DNA of 8,479 bases from JAZGBC01 sp036444495 (GTDB taxonomy: Bacteria; Pseudomonadota; Alphaproteobacteria; Kiloniellales; J153), in contig JAZGBC010000119.1 of the NCBI GenBank assembly GCA_036444495.1, forward strand, positions 1 to 8,479, given 5' to 3'. Below are positions 1-4,997 of the stretch, one piece after another (the stretch's first letter is position 1; each line of letters opens with the position of its first letter). The notes under the pieces are model-generated. The model was not told the DNA's origin and made no database searches. It saw only the letters and a program-made list of their open reading frames with translations. Made by a program: the position numbers and the translations under genes.

Positions 1-44
1 GGCGCCACGGGCGCCTTGCCGAGGATTCCGATGATTCCGCACAT
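1..44 (-). CDS. glmS: Glucosamine-fructose-6-phosphate aminotransferase, N-terminal fragment
   Basis: Only the first 14 or so codons lie in the window; the gene runs off the left edge. The reverse strand from position 44 reads MCGIIGILGKAPVA. MCGIIGI is the characteristic N-terminus of GlmS, where Cys2 becomes the N-terminal nucleophile of the glutaminase domain once Met is removed. The enzyme makes glucosamine-6-phosphate from fructose-6-phosphate and glutamine, the first step towards UDP-GlcNAc. The start lies 24 bp after the glmU stop, with no terminator between, so the two are probably cotranscribed as glmU-glmS. A GAGG lies 12 bp upstream of the ATG. Identification rests on the N-terminal motif plus the glmU neighbour. 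Confidence 0.85.
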   Translation of the reverse strand, partial: MCGIIGILGKAPVA

Positions 45-68
45 GGCCTGGAATCGCCTCCTTTCGCC

Positions 69-1448
69 TTACCCTTTGTCCTTGGACTTGCCGCCGCCGC
101 GGCGCAGGAAACGTTTGGCCAGGCCCGCGCGCTCGCTTTGCTCGCCGCGGGCGATGGCCAGGGCGCCGGGAGAAACGTCCTTGGTGATGGTGCTGCCCGC
201 CGCCACCATGGCACCCTTGCCCACGGTGACCGGGGCGACAAGGGCCGTATTGGAGCCGATGAAAGCGCCCTCGCCTATCTCGCTGCGGTGCTTGGCAACC
301 CCGTCATAGTTGCAGGTGATGGTGCCGGCGCCGATGTTGGCCCTGGCGCCCACCTTGGCGTCGCCGAGGTAACTCAGGTGGTTCGCCTTGGCGCCCTCGC
401 CGAGGGTCGCGTTCTTGACCTCGACGAAGTTGCCGACCCGTGCGCCGGGCCCCACGACCGTCCCGGGCCGCAGACGCGCGAAGGGGCCGATCGTCGCGCC
501 GGCATCGACGCGCGCCCCCTCCAGGTGCGAGAAGGCGCGCACCTCCACATGATCGCCCAGAACCACCCCGGGGCCGAAATAGACGCTGGGCTGCACCGTC
601 ACGTCCTGGCCGAAGCGGGTATCCATGCTCAACCAGACCGTCGTGGGGTCCAGGAAGGTGACCCCCTCGGCCATGGCCCGGCCGCGCAGGCGGGTCTGCA
701 TGACCGCCTCGGCCACGGCGAGCTCGGCGCGCGAGTTGATGCCCATGACCTCTTCCGGATCGGCCTCGGCCATGGCGGTCCGGTGGCCCCCGGCATCCGC
801 CAGGGCGAAGACATCGGTCAGGTAATACTCACCCCTGGCGTTATCCCGGCCGAGCCGCTCGACGAGCGAGAAGAGCAGCGCCCCCTCGCCCAGCAGAACA
901 CCCGCGTTGCACAGGTCGATCGCCCGCTCCTTTTTGCCGGCATCGGCGTATTCCACGATGCGTTGCACCTGCCCGCCTTCGCCCAGGATCACACGGCCGT
1001 AGCGGGCCGGGTCGGCCGGCCGGAACGCCAGGCCGAGCAACGCGGGCGCGTTCTCCTTGTGGCGCATGGCCGCCATGCCCTTGAGCGTTTCGGAGGTCAG
1101 CAGCGGCGTGTCGCCGAAGACCACGAGGACGCTGCCCGTGATATGGGCCGCGCAGAATTCCTCGAGCGCCGGCCCGGCACAGCCCAAGGCGTGGCCCGTG
1201 CCCAGCGTCTCCTCCTGCACGACGCTGCCGAAACCCTCGCCCCGCGCGGCCACGGCGGCGGCGGCCTCCTCCATGTCCGGAGAGAGCACCACCACGACCC
1301 TCTCGGGCGCCAGGGTGGCCACCGCGTCCAACACATGATCCAGCATGGACCGCCCGGCGATCTCGTGCAGCACCTTGGGACGCGCGGACTTCATGCGCTT
1401 TCCCTGGCCGGCGGCCAGTACGACGACGGCGAGCTTGTTTGAGGTCAT
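69..1448 (-). CDS. glmU: Bifunctional UDP-GlcNAc pyrophosphorylase / glucosamine-1-phosphate acetyltransferase
   Basis: A 459-residue cytoplasmic enzyme of normal family length. It acetylates glucosamine-1-phosphate and then uridylylates it to UDP-GlcNAc, the precursor of peptidoglycan and lipopolysaccharide. The N-terminal nucleotidyltransferase domain opens with LAAGQGKRM (residues 11-19) followed by PK at 24-25; the usual GTRM is GKRM here. GEYYLTDV is present in mid-domain. The C-terminal half is a left-handed beta-helix of hexapeptide repeats, with KANHLSYLGDAKVG (carrying the catalytic His) and NIGAGTITCNYDG (acetyl-CoA site). The tail is basic (RRGGGKSKDKG). The start MTSNKLAVVV at 1448 is chosen because the family begins just before the first beta strand; the frame stays open upstream to 1547 but that extension is unlike the family. 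No strong Shine-Dalgarno is visible. It is divergent from gph and upstream of glmS. Confidence 0.96.
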   Translation of the reverse strand: MTSNKLAVVVLAAGQGKRMKSARPKVLHEIAGRSMLDHVLDAVATLAPERVVVVLSPDMEEAAAAVAARGEGFGSVVQEETLGTGHALGCAGPALEEFCAAHITGSVLVVFGDTPLLTSETLKGMAAMRHKENAPALLGLAFRPADPARYGRVILGEGGQVQRIVEYADAGKKERAIDLCNAGVLLGEGALLFSLVERLGRDNARGEYYLTDVFALADAGGHRTAMAEADPEEVMGINSRAELAVAEAVMQTRLRGRAMAEGVTFLDPTTVWLSMDTRFGQDVTVQPSVYFGPGVVLGDHVEVRAFSHLEGARVDAGATIGPFARLRPGTVVGPGARVGNFVEVKNATLGEGAKANHLSYLGDAKVGARANIGAGTITCNYDGVAKHRSEIGEGAFIGSNTALVAPVTVGKGAMVAAGSTITKDVSPGALAIARGEQSERAGLAKRFLRRGGGKSKDKG

Positions 1449-1564
1449 GGAGTCGAAATTCTTGTGGTCAGGGGTCTGGATTGAAACAACCCTTGAAAAA
1501 AGCAGCCGGACCATGCCACAAGCGCCCAAGCGCCTGCAAATCAACAATTCTTACTGGACGTTAC
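1449..1564. other. Divergent glmU/gph intergenic region
   Basis: These 116 bp must carry the promoters for both glmU (minus) and gph (plus). I see AT-richer patches and TTGAAA-like hexamers, but no -35/-10 pair convincing enough to call on either strand. No operator-like dyad was recognised. Confidence 0.4.
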
Positions 1565-2254
1565 ATGGACCCGTCACCCACTGGCGCCGCCCCGGTGCTG
1601 ATTTGCGACCTCGACGGCACGCTGATCGACAGCGTTCCGGACCTCGCGGCCGCCGTCGGCGAACTTCTGGAAAGCGAAGGCCGGCGGCGCCTGCCCGTCG
1701 AGGCGGTCAAGGCCATGGTGGGCGACGGCGTCCCCAAACTGATCGAGCGGGCCCTGGCCGCCACCGGTGAGACGCCGCCCGAGGCCGAGTTGGCCGCCCT
1801 GGTGGCGCGTTATCTGCCGATCTACGAAGCGCGCATGACCGACTTGACCAAGCCCTACCCCGGGGCTGTGGAAGCGCTCGCCGCGCTCAAGGCCCAGGGT
1901 TGGCGCCTGGCGGTCTGCTCCAACAAGCCGGAAGCGCCCAGCCGGGCGATCGTCGCCGAGCTCGGATTCGACGGCCTGTTCGAGGCGGTGGCCGGCGGCG
2001 ACAGCTTCCCCGTGCGCAAGCCGGACCCGGGCCACCTGCTGGGACTGCTTCGGCTCATGGAAAGCCCGCCCGACACCGCCGTCATGCTGGGCGACGGCCA
2101 CAACGACGTGCTGGCCGCGCGCGCGGCCGGGCTGCCGGTCATCGTCATCGACCACGGCTACGGCCCGATTCCGGCCCGCGACCTGGATCCCGACAGGGTG
2201 ATCGAGGACTTCTCCGAGCTCCCGGCGGCGCTGGCCGCCCTCGGCCGGGGCTGA
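1565..2254 (+). CDS. gph: Phosphoglycolate phosphatase-like HAD hydrolase
   Basis: A 229-residue soluble HAD-superfamily phosphatase. HAD motif I is DLDGTLIDS, with D15 as nucleophile and D17 as acid/base. Motif II is the Ser of VCSNKP (about residue 119), motif III the Lys of RKPDPGHLL (about 152), and motif IV is GDGHND (176-181). The helical cap domain lies between motifs I and II. Length, motif spacing and the xSNKP / KPDPxxL signature match Gph, which removes 2-phosphoglycolate arising from DNA repair or oxygenation; the exact substrate cannot be read from sequence, and related sugar-phosphate phosphatases look similar. The start at 1565 (MDPSPTG) puts motif I at the usual distance from the N-terminus; the open frame reaches back to 1439 but would overlap the divergent glmU start. 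No strong ribosome binding site is visible. Confidence 0.88.
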   Translation: MDPSPTGAAPVLICDLDGTLIDSVPDLAAAVGELLESEGRRRLPVEAVKAMVGDGVPKLIERALAATGETPPEAELAALVARYLPIYEARMTDLTKPYPGAVEALAALKAQGWRLAVCSNKPEAPSRAIVAELGFDGLFEAVAGGDSFPVRKPDPGHLLGLLRLMESPPDTAVMLGDGHNDVLAARAAGLPVIVIDHGYGPIPARDLDPDRVIEDFSELPAALAALGRG

Positions 2255-2293
2255 CGCCAAAGACGCCGCGCCCCGGACCCCCCCCCCGCCCGC

Positions 2294-2322
2294 TTGACTC
2301 GGGCCGCAGCCCTACCCTACAT
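2294..2322 (+). promoter_or_regulatory. Probable sigma-70-type promoter of tRNA-Val
   Basis: TTGACT (2294-2299) and CTACAT (2317-2322) are separated by exactly 17 bp. They lie 25 bp upstream of the tRNA 5' end, a normal distance for a stable-RNA leader. It follows a run of ten C residues (2278-2287) just after gph. The near-consensus -35 and correct spacing support the call; the -10 is weaker. Confidence 0.6.
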
Positions 2323-2347
2323 GGTGGCCCCACCCAGAGCGTTTTAT

Positions 2348-2422
2348 GGGCGCATAGCTCAGCGGGAGAGCGCCTCGTTCACACCGAGGAGGTCCGTGGT
2401 TCGATCCCACGTGCGCCCACCA
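2348..2422 (+). tRNA. tRNA-Val (anticodon CAC)
   Basis: A full cloverleaf can be drawn. The acceptor arms GGGCGCA (2348-2354) and TGCGCCC (2412-2418) pair completely. The D-arm is GCTC/GAGC with a 7-nt loop. The anticodon arm CCTCG/CGAGG (2373-2377, 2385-2389) closes the loop TTCACAC, giving anticodon CAC at 2380-2382, which reads GUG valine codons. The variable loop is 5 nt, and the T-arm CGTGG/CCACG carries loop TTCGATC. The discriminator base is A (2419) and CCA is encoded (2420-2422). It stands alone and is transcribed in the direction of gph and sciP. Confidence 0.97.
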
Positions 2423-2428
2423 TTACGC

Positions 2429-2451
2429 GGGACGGCCTGACGGATCGTCCC
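2429..2451 (+). terminator. Hairpin downstream of tRNA-Val
   Basis: GGGACG (2429-2434) and CGTCCC (2446-2451) form a perfect 6-bp stem with an 11-nt loop, starting 6 nt after the CCA end. No T-tract follows, so it may be a 3' processing or weak termination hairpin rather than a classical intrinsic terminator. Confidence 0.35.
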
Positions 2452-2512
2452 TGCTGCACCGAACCAGCAATAATACGACCCCAAAAATCACAATTTTAGT
2501 CGGCCTGCCCGG

Positions 2513-2529
2513 GCGTTAAGAGATAACGC
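2513..2529. repeat. Inverted repeat GCGTTA-N5-TAACGC
   Basis: Perfect 6-bp arms at 2513-2518 and 2524-2529 around AGAGA, just upstream of the TTAAC cluster. The size and spacing resemble a dimeric regulator operator. The binding protein is unknown. Confidence 0.4.
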
Positions 2530-2537
2530 TTGCCGCG

Positions 2538-2564
2538 TTAACCATATTATTAACAAAGATTAAC
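2538..2564 (+). promoter_or_regulatory. Cluster of three TTAAC half-sites, probable CtrA binding region
   Basis: TTAAC occurs at 2538-2542, 2550-2554 and 2560-2564, all on the same strand. The first is the extended half-site TTAACCAT (2538-2545), the form described for CtrA. Spacings between TTAA cores are 8 and 6 bp, flanking the canonical 7. In Caulobacter, CtrA activates sciP and SciP then inhibits CtrA, so CtrA sites here would fit that feedback loop. The sites lie about 165 bp before the sciP start, so either the leader is long or they act at a distance. Confidence 0.55.
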
Positions 2565-2582
2565 ATGTATACTTGATATTCT

Positions 2583-2599
2583 CTCGTAACTAATACGAG
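2583..2599. repeat. Inverted repeat CTCGTA-N5-TACGAG
   Basis: Perfect 6-bp arms at 2583-2588 and 2594-2599 around ACTAA, downstream of the TTAAC cluster and upstream of sciP. It has the same arm length and spacer as the dyad at 2513-2529 but a different sequence. Operator-like; the binding protein is unknown. Confidence 0.4.
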
Positions 2600-2729
2600 C
2601 TCATACTTATATGTATTGTTAATTTGCCATTATCACTTGTTTATCACAGCTTTCTAGGCATACTTACAGTAGTATCGTTTGGAACAGAGGGGCGTTATTG
2701 CGCAGAACAAAAAGGAGCGCAGAGGAACC

Positions 2730-3068
2730 ATGTCAGAGCGGCCAAGTAGGCCGGACAGCATCGTAGGACCGGCAGGACAGCTACTTACCATCGAGACCCT
2801 TCCATCTCCCGAGACAAACCGTTGGGTGATCCGCCGCAAGGCCGAGGTCGTGGCCGCGGTGCGTTGCGGCCTGATCAGCCTGGAGGAGGCCTGTGACCGC
2901 TATACCTTGTCGGTCGACGAGTTCCTCTCCTGGCAGCGGCTTCTGGAGCGCCATGGCCTGGGCGGCCTGCGCACGACGCGCACCAAGGAGTACCGGCGGG
3001 ATGCCGCGAGCCTAGGCTCGGCTTTCGATTTGCTCGGCGGCATCGACGAGGTCGAGCCGGAAGGCTAG
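2730..3068 (+). CDS. sciP: CtrA inhibitor SciP (DUF1153 family)
   Basis: A 112-residue protein whose core is the SciP/DUF1153 signature: a GPAGQLLTIETLPSP-type N-terminal segment, then RWVIRRKAEVVAAVRCGLIS, LEEACDRYTLSVDEFLSWQ and ERHGLGGLRTTR. This is a small helix-turn-helix (transposase/Trp-repressor-like fold). In Caulobacter SciP binds DNA and CtrA and blocks CtrA-dependent transcription in newborn swarmer cells. The start at 2730 is preceded by AGAGGA (2721-2726); the frame is open back to 2679, but that extension has no family similarity. The C-terminal tail (about YRRDAASLGSAFDLLGG onward) is longer than I recall for Caulobacter SciP (about 93 aa). CtrA-like sites upstream suggest conserved cell-cycle control. 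Confidence in the family is high; the role is inferred from orthology. Confidence 0.92.
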   Translation: MSERPSRPDSIVGPAGQLLTIETLPSPETNRWVIRRKAEVVAAVRCGLISLEEACDRYTLSVDEFLSWQRLLERHGLGGLRTTRTKEYRRDAASLGSAFDLLGGIDEVEPEG

Positions 3069-3132
3069 AGCCGCCGTTCCGGCCGCGAGATTCCGAGGCC
3101 GCGCCGTGCGGCCAATTCCCCGGCACACAAAA

Positions 3133-3158
3133 AAGCCCCGCCGAAAACGACGGGGCTT
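3133..3158. terminator. Hairpin terminator after sciP, T-tract on the minus strand
   Basis: AAGCCCCG (3133-3140) pairs with CGGGGCTT (3151-3158). An inner CG-AAAA-CG can extend the helix past one mismatch. It lies 65 bp after the sciP stop. The run of six A before and within the left arm (3129-3134) becomes a U-tract on the minus strand, while the plus strand has only TT after the stem. It should therefore stop minus-strand transcription best and may act more weakly on sciP readthrough. Confidence 0.65.
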
Positions 3159-3218
3159 AAGAACGGGGAGTTCTACTCCTGCGATAGGCACGAGCAAGGC
3201 CAGGGTGACTCGGGAATG

Positions 3219-3235
3219 GTTAACGAATCGTTAAC
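3219..3235. promoter_or_regulatory. Canonical CtrA box containing a GANTC methylation site
   Basis: GTTAACGAATCGTTAAC is a perfect inverted repeat with 8-bp arms around one central base. Read on the plus strand it is TTAA-N7-TTAAC; read on the minus strand it is TTAA-N7-TTAACCAT, so it meets the CtrA consensus in both directions. The spacer contains GAATC (3225-3229), a GANTC target of the cell-cycle methyltransferase CcrM. A second GANTC lies at 3207-3211. No convincing -10 was seen on either side, so the target transcript is uncertain; the next plus-strand ORF is the obvious candidate. Confidence 0.7.
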
Positions 3236-3380
3236 GTAAAGAAAGTTTTAACGGTTCCGGCCCGGTTTTTTGGCCATGCGGCTGCGATCGACCAACACGC
3301 CGCGCGCAAGAAATCGTGGACGCGGGAATCCCGGGCTGTTTAGCTGGCGCGGCGACGGCCTAATCGATTCGCCTGATAGG

Positions 3381-3662
3381 ATGCGCGCCCAAAACGCTCT
3401 ATCGCCGCTCCGCAATGGGGCCCGGGAACCCGGGATACCCCGACTCGTCCCGATCCTGCGTCTCGGGCGATACCGGCGGGGCGTGGCCGCCTTCCTCGCC
3501 AACCGCACCTCGATTCCCTTCGCCCAATGCCTGGAGATCGTGGAGTGGAACTGGCGCATCCTGATCGACGCCTACGACGAGGGCGCCCGCTTCCAGGAGG
3601 CCGGCCGGCGTATCCTCGCGACGGGTGGTTGCGTCTTTCCCGGGAACCAGACAACCCTGTAA
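3381..3662 (+). CDS. Small hypothetical protein downstream of a CtrA box
   Basis: Not recognised. Coding potential is strongest from about 3480 to 3640, where third codon positions are nearly all G or C and the peptide reads naturally (GVAAFLANRTSIPF, EIVEWNWRILIDAYDEGARF, EAGRRILA). This suggests a soluble, mainly helical domain with two Trp residues. The N-terminal part is Arg/Pro-rich and less convincing, and no clear ribosome binding site marks a start. ATG 3381 is chosen as a compromise giving 93 aa. ATG 3276 would give 128 aa, and GTG 3483 would give about 60 aa. It is convergent with the nuclease-like gene, with 34 bp between stops. The CtrA/GANTC palindrome at 3219-3235 lies upstream and might make it cell-cycle regulated. 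No signal peptide or membrane segment is evident. Confidence 0.5.
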   Translation: MRAQNALSPLRNGAREPGIPRLVPILRLGRYRRGVAAFLANRTSIPFAQCLEIVEWNWRILIDAYDEGARFQEAGRRILATGGCVFPGNQTTL

Positions 3663-3696
3663 GAGCACTTCCGCCCGCCCGCCCGCCTGGAACCGC

Positions 3697-4197
3697 TCAG
3701 GGCGATAGCCGCTTGCCCTGGCGCCAGTCCCAGGGCGGGACGAAACGGCCGCGCCACAGGCCGGCGCCGGCCGCCTGGGCGGCCCTCTCCTGTGTGACGT
3801 AGTCCTGCGAGACCCGCCGGTCGGCCAGGGCCCAGCCGCGCTCCACCAGCCAGGCCGCCACATCGTATTGCCCGACGCCCGCCAGATAGCAGACTGCCGT
3901 CATGGACCCGTCCGCCCCCCGGCCCCGCTCCACGCAAGTCACCCAATGGGGACTGATCCGGTTGATGGCGGCCCAGCGGGCTTCCCGGCCACAGGGCCAG
4001 GACTGCCCATCGGCGTGGCAATTCTGCTCCACCTCCGGCGCGTCGATACCATAGAGATCGACAGCCTGTCCGGAGAAATCCAGGGTATCGCCGTCGACCA
4101 CGCTGGGCTTGCCTACGAGCTGACCGGCTTCCACCGGCCCCGGAGCGAGCCCAAAGGCCAGGATCAGCGCGATGGCCGCCCAGCGGCCGCGCAGCAT
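3697..4197 (-). CDS. Exported thermonuclease (SNase)-family protein
   Basis: A 166-residue protein from the chosen start. Residues 1-24 form a clear signal peptide (MLRGRW, then AAIALILAFGL, then a VEA cleavage site), so it should be periplasmic or secreted. The staphylococcal nuclease OB-fold follows: VVDGDTLDF (D37), VDLYGIDAPE (D52, E55), CGREA, then DVAAWLVERGWALAD and GLWRG. Known members cleave DNA and RNA with calcium. Compared with Staphylococcus nuclease, the position of Arg35 is Asp47 and that of Arg87 appears to be Ser98, so activity is doubtful although Asp and Glu ligands remain. Four Cys (60, 69, 88, 103) could form disulfides. An in-frame ATG at 4233 would add 12 residues before the signal peptide; 4197 is preferred because it gives a standard n-region. 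It is divergent from the cytochrome c gene. Confidence 0.85.
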   Translation of the reverse strand: MLRGRWAAIALILAFGLAPGPVEAGQLVGKPSVVDGDTLDFSGQAVDLYGIDAPEVEQNCHADGQSWPCGREARWAAINRISPHWVTCVERGRGADGSMTAVCYLAGVGQYDVAAWLVERGWALADRRVSQDYVTQERAAQAAGAGLWRGRFVPPWDWRQGKRLSP

Positions 4198-4253
4198 CCC
4201 GCAGCGGCCTTGGATGAATAAATTCCGTCCCATAACGGCCCCATATGAGCGCG

Positions 4254-4286
4254 CCGAGGGAGAAATGAAAAGCCTCGGATTTTTTT
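4254..4286 (+). terminator. Intrinsic-terminator-like hairpin in the divergent region before the cytochrome gene
   Basis: CCGAGG (4254-4259) pairs with CCTCGG (4273-4278) across a 13-nt loop, followed by A and seven T residues (4280-4286). This is a textbook plus-strand terminator shape, but no plus-strand gene ends here: it sits between the nuclease-like gene (minus) and the cytochrome gene (plus). It may be a leader attenuator, the end of an antisense RNA, or insulation. Confidence 0.5.
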
Positions 4287-4346
4287 GCACGAGACCCTGG
4301 AATCCTGGGCGGAAGTCCGATAAACACGGGGGCCAACAAACCCTAT

Positions 4347-4353
4347 AGGAGGA
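4347..4353 (+). promoter_or_regulatory. Strong ribosome binding site deciding the cytochrome c start
   Basis: AGGAGGA ends 7 nt before ATG 4361, the best Shine-Dalgarno in the window. It favours ATG 4361 over the in-frame TTG at 4358, which would be only 4 nt away. Confidence 0.8.
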
Positions 4354-4360
4354 TCGGTTG

Positions 4361-4747
4361 ATGAGAGGGAGTACCTTCAGTGTCGCTCTTGCCCTTGCCT
4401 TCGTTACCGCCCTGGGCAGCGGCCAAGCGCTCGCCGACGGTGGCGATGCGGCCAAGGGCGAGAAGGTCTACAAGAAGTGCAAGGCCTGCCATTCCCTGGA
4501 AGACGGCAAGAACAAGATCGGGCCGCACCTGAACGCTGTCGTGGGGCGGGCCGCCGGCGCCGTGGAGGGCTACAAGTACTCCAAGGCCATGAAGGAAAGC
4601 GGTCTTACCTGGGACGAAGAGACCCTGATGGCCTTCCTGGAAAAGCCCAAGAAGTTCCTCAAGGGCACCAAGATGTCCTACGCCGGGCTCAAGAAGGAAG
4701 ATCAGCGCCACGACCTGATCGCCTACCTGAAAGAGGCGGCAAAGTAA
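4361..4747 (+). CDS. Class I c-type cytochrome (cytochrome c2-like), periplasmic
   Basis: A 128-residue electron carrier. Residues 1-25 are a Sec signal peptide ending in ALA, followed by mature DGGDAAKGEKVYKKC. The haem-binding motif CKACH (40-44) gives two thioether cysteines and the proximal His. KIGPHLNAVVGR follows the haem site as in class I cytochromes, and M105 in KGTKMSYAGLKK is the expected sixth iron ligand. The C-terminal helix is RHDLIAYLKEA. The pattern fits cytochrome c2/c550-type proteins, which carry electrons between the bc1 complex and terminal oxidases or other reductases; the exact partner is unknown. The mature protein is Lys-rich, as is usual for docking to acidic partners. 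It is monocistronic by appearance, with a terminator at 4780-4821. Confidence 0.93.
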   Translation: MRGSTFSVALALAFVTALGSGQALADGGDAAKGEKVYKKCKACHSLEDGKNKIGPHLNAVVGRAAGAVEGYKYSKAMKESGLTWDEETLMAFLEKPKKFLKGTKMSYAGLKKEDQRHDLIAYLKEAAK

Positions 4748-4779
4748 TCCCTCTCAGCCTTTGGAATCGCAGCGACAGG

Positions 4780-4821
4780 GCGGCTGCCGGCGCGGGAAGC
4801 CCGGCGGCCGCTCCGTCTTTT
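4780..4821 (+). terminator. Intrinsic terminator of the cytochrome c gene
   Basis: GCGGCTGCCGG (4780-4790) and CCGGCGGCCGC (4801-4811) form an 11-bp stem with one G-U pair and a 10-nt loop, followed by the T-rich TCCGTCTTTT. It starts 33 nt after the stop codon. Confidence 0.7.
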
Positions 4822-4839
4822 CCACTCTTGGTCACCTGA

Positions 4840-4858
4840 GGGGCGGTACGCCCGCCCC
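4840..4858. repeat. GC-rich perfect hairpin
   Basis: GGGGCGG (4840-4846) and CCGCCCC (4852-4858) pair around the 5-nt loop TACGC. There is no T-tract on either strand. It lies between the cytochrome terminator and the next gene; its function is unknown. Confidence 0.4.
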
Positions 4859-4997
4859 GGTCAAGGGCGGAACCGGATTACCCGGGGCCGCGGCCCTAAG
4901 GCACCAGCGCTGCTCCACGCCGCCCAAGACGGGGGGTTACCTAAAGTTAACCTGCAGTCCCTAGCCTGCTTTCCGTAGCTGTAAGGAGAGGGGCGCC

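Larger units (their letters stand above)
2423..2729 (+). promoter_or_regulatory. AT-rich regulatory region upstream of sciP
   Basis: About 300 bp without a convincing gene. From about 2460 to 2690 the base composition is far more AT-rich than the flanking coding DNA. It holds a cluster of TTAAC sites (2538-2564), two perfect 6-bp inverted repeats with 5-nt spacers (2513-2529 and 2583-2599), a direct repeat TAATACGA (2471-2478 and 2591-2598), and a possible sigma-70 pair TTGTTT (2637-2642) with TACTTA (2661-2666) at 18 bp. The length and density of sites suggest that sciP is under complex control. Promoter assignment is inferred. Confidence 0.55.

Noticed and set aside
138..1442. Long plus-strand open frame (434 codons) opposite glmU
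   Set aside because: It is the antisense shadow of a clearly real glmU; the translation is His/Arg/Gly-rich with no domain, as expected opposite GC-rich coding DNA.
1574..2260. Minus-strand open frame opposite gph
   Set aside because: The gph HAD motifs are intact on the plus strand; the antisense peptide has no recognisable features.
2278..2287. Run of ten C residues
   Set aside because: It lies between gph and the tRNA promoter, not in a coding or core promoter element, so phase variation is not supported.
2471..2480. TAATACGACC, resembling the start of a T7 phage promoter
   Set aside because: Only the first nine bases match; the rest of the T7 consensus is absent, and the same TAATACGA recurs at 2591 in AT-rich sequence.
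3868..4221. Plus-strand open frame opposite the nuclease-like gene, which might have explained the orphan terminator at 4254-4286
   Set aside because: No ribosome binding site, unnatural composition, and complete overlap with a signal-peptide-bearing SNase-family gene.
4937..4952. TTAC-N6-TTAACC upstream of the 4998 gene considered as a CtrA box
   Set aside because: One half-site is degenerate and the spacing is 6; too weak to call on its own.
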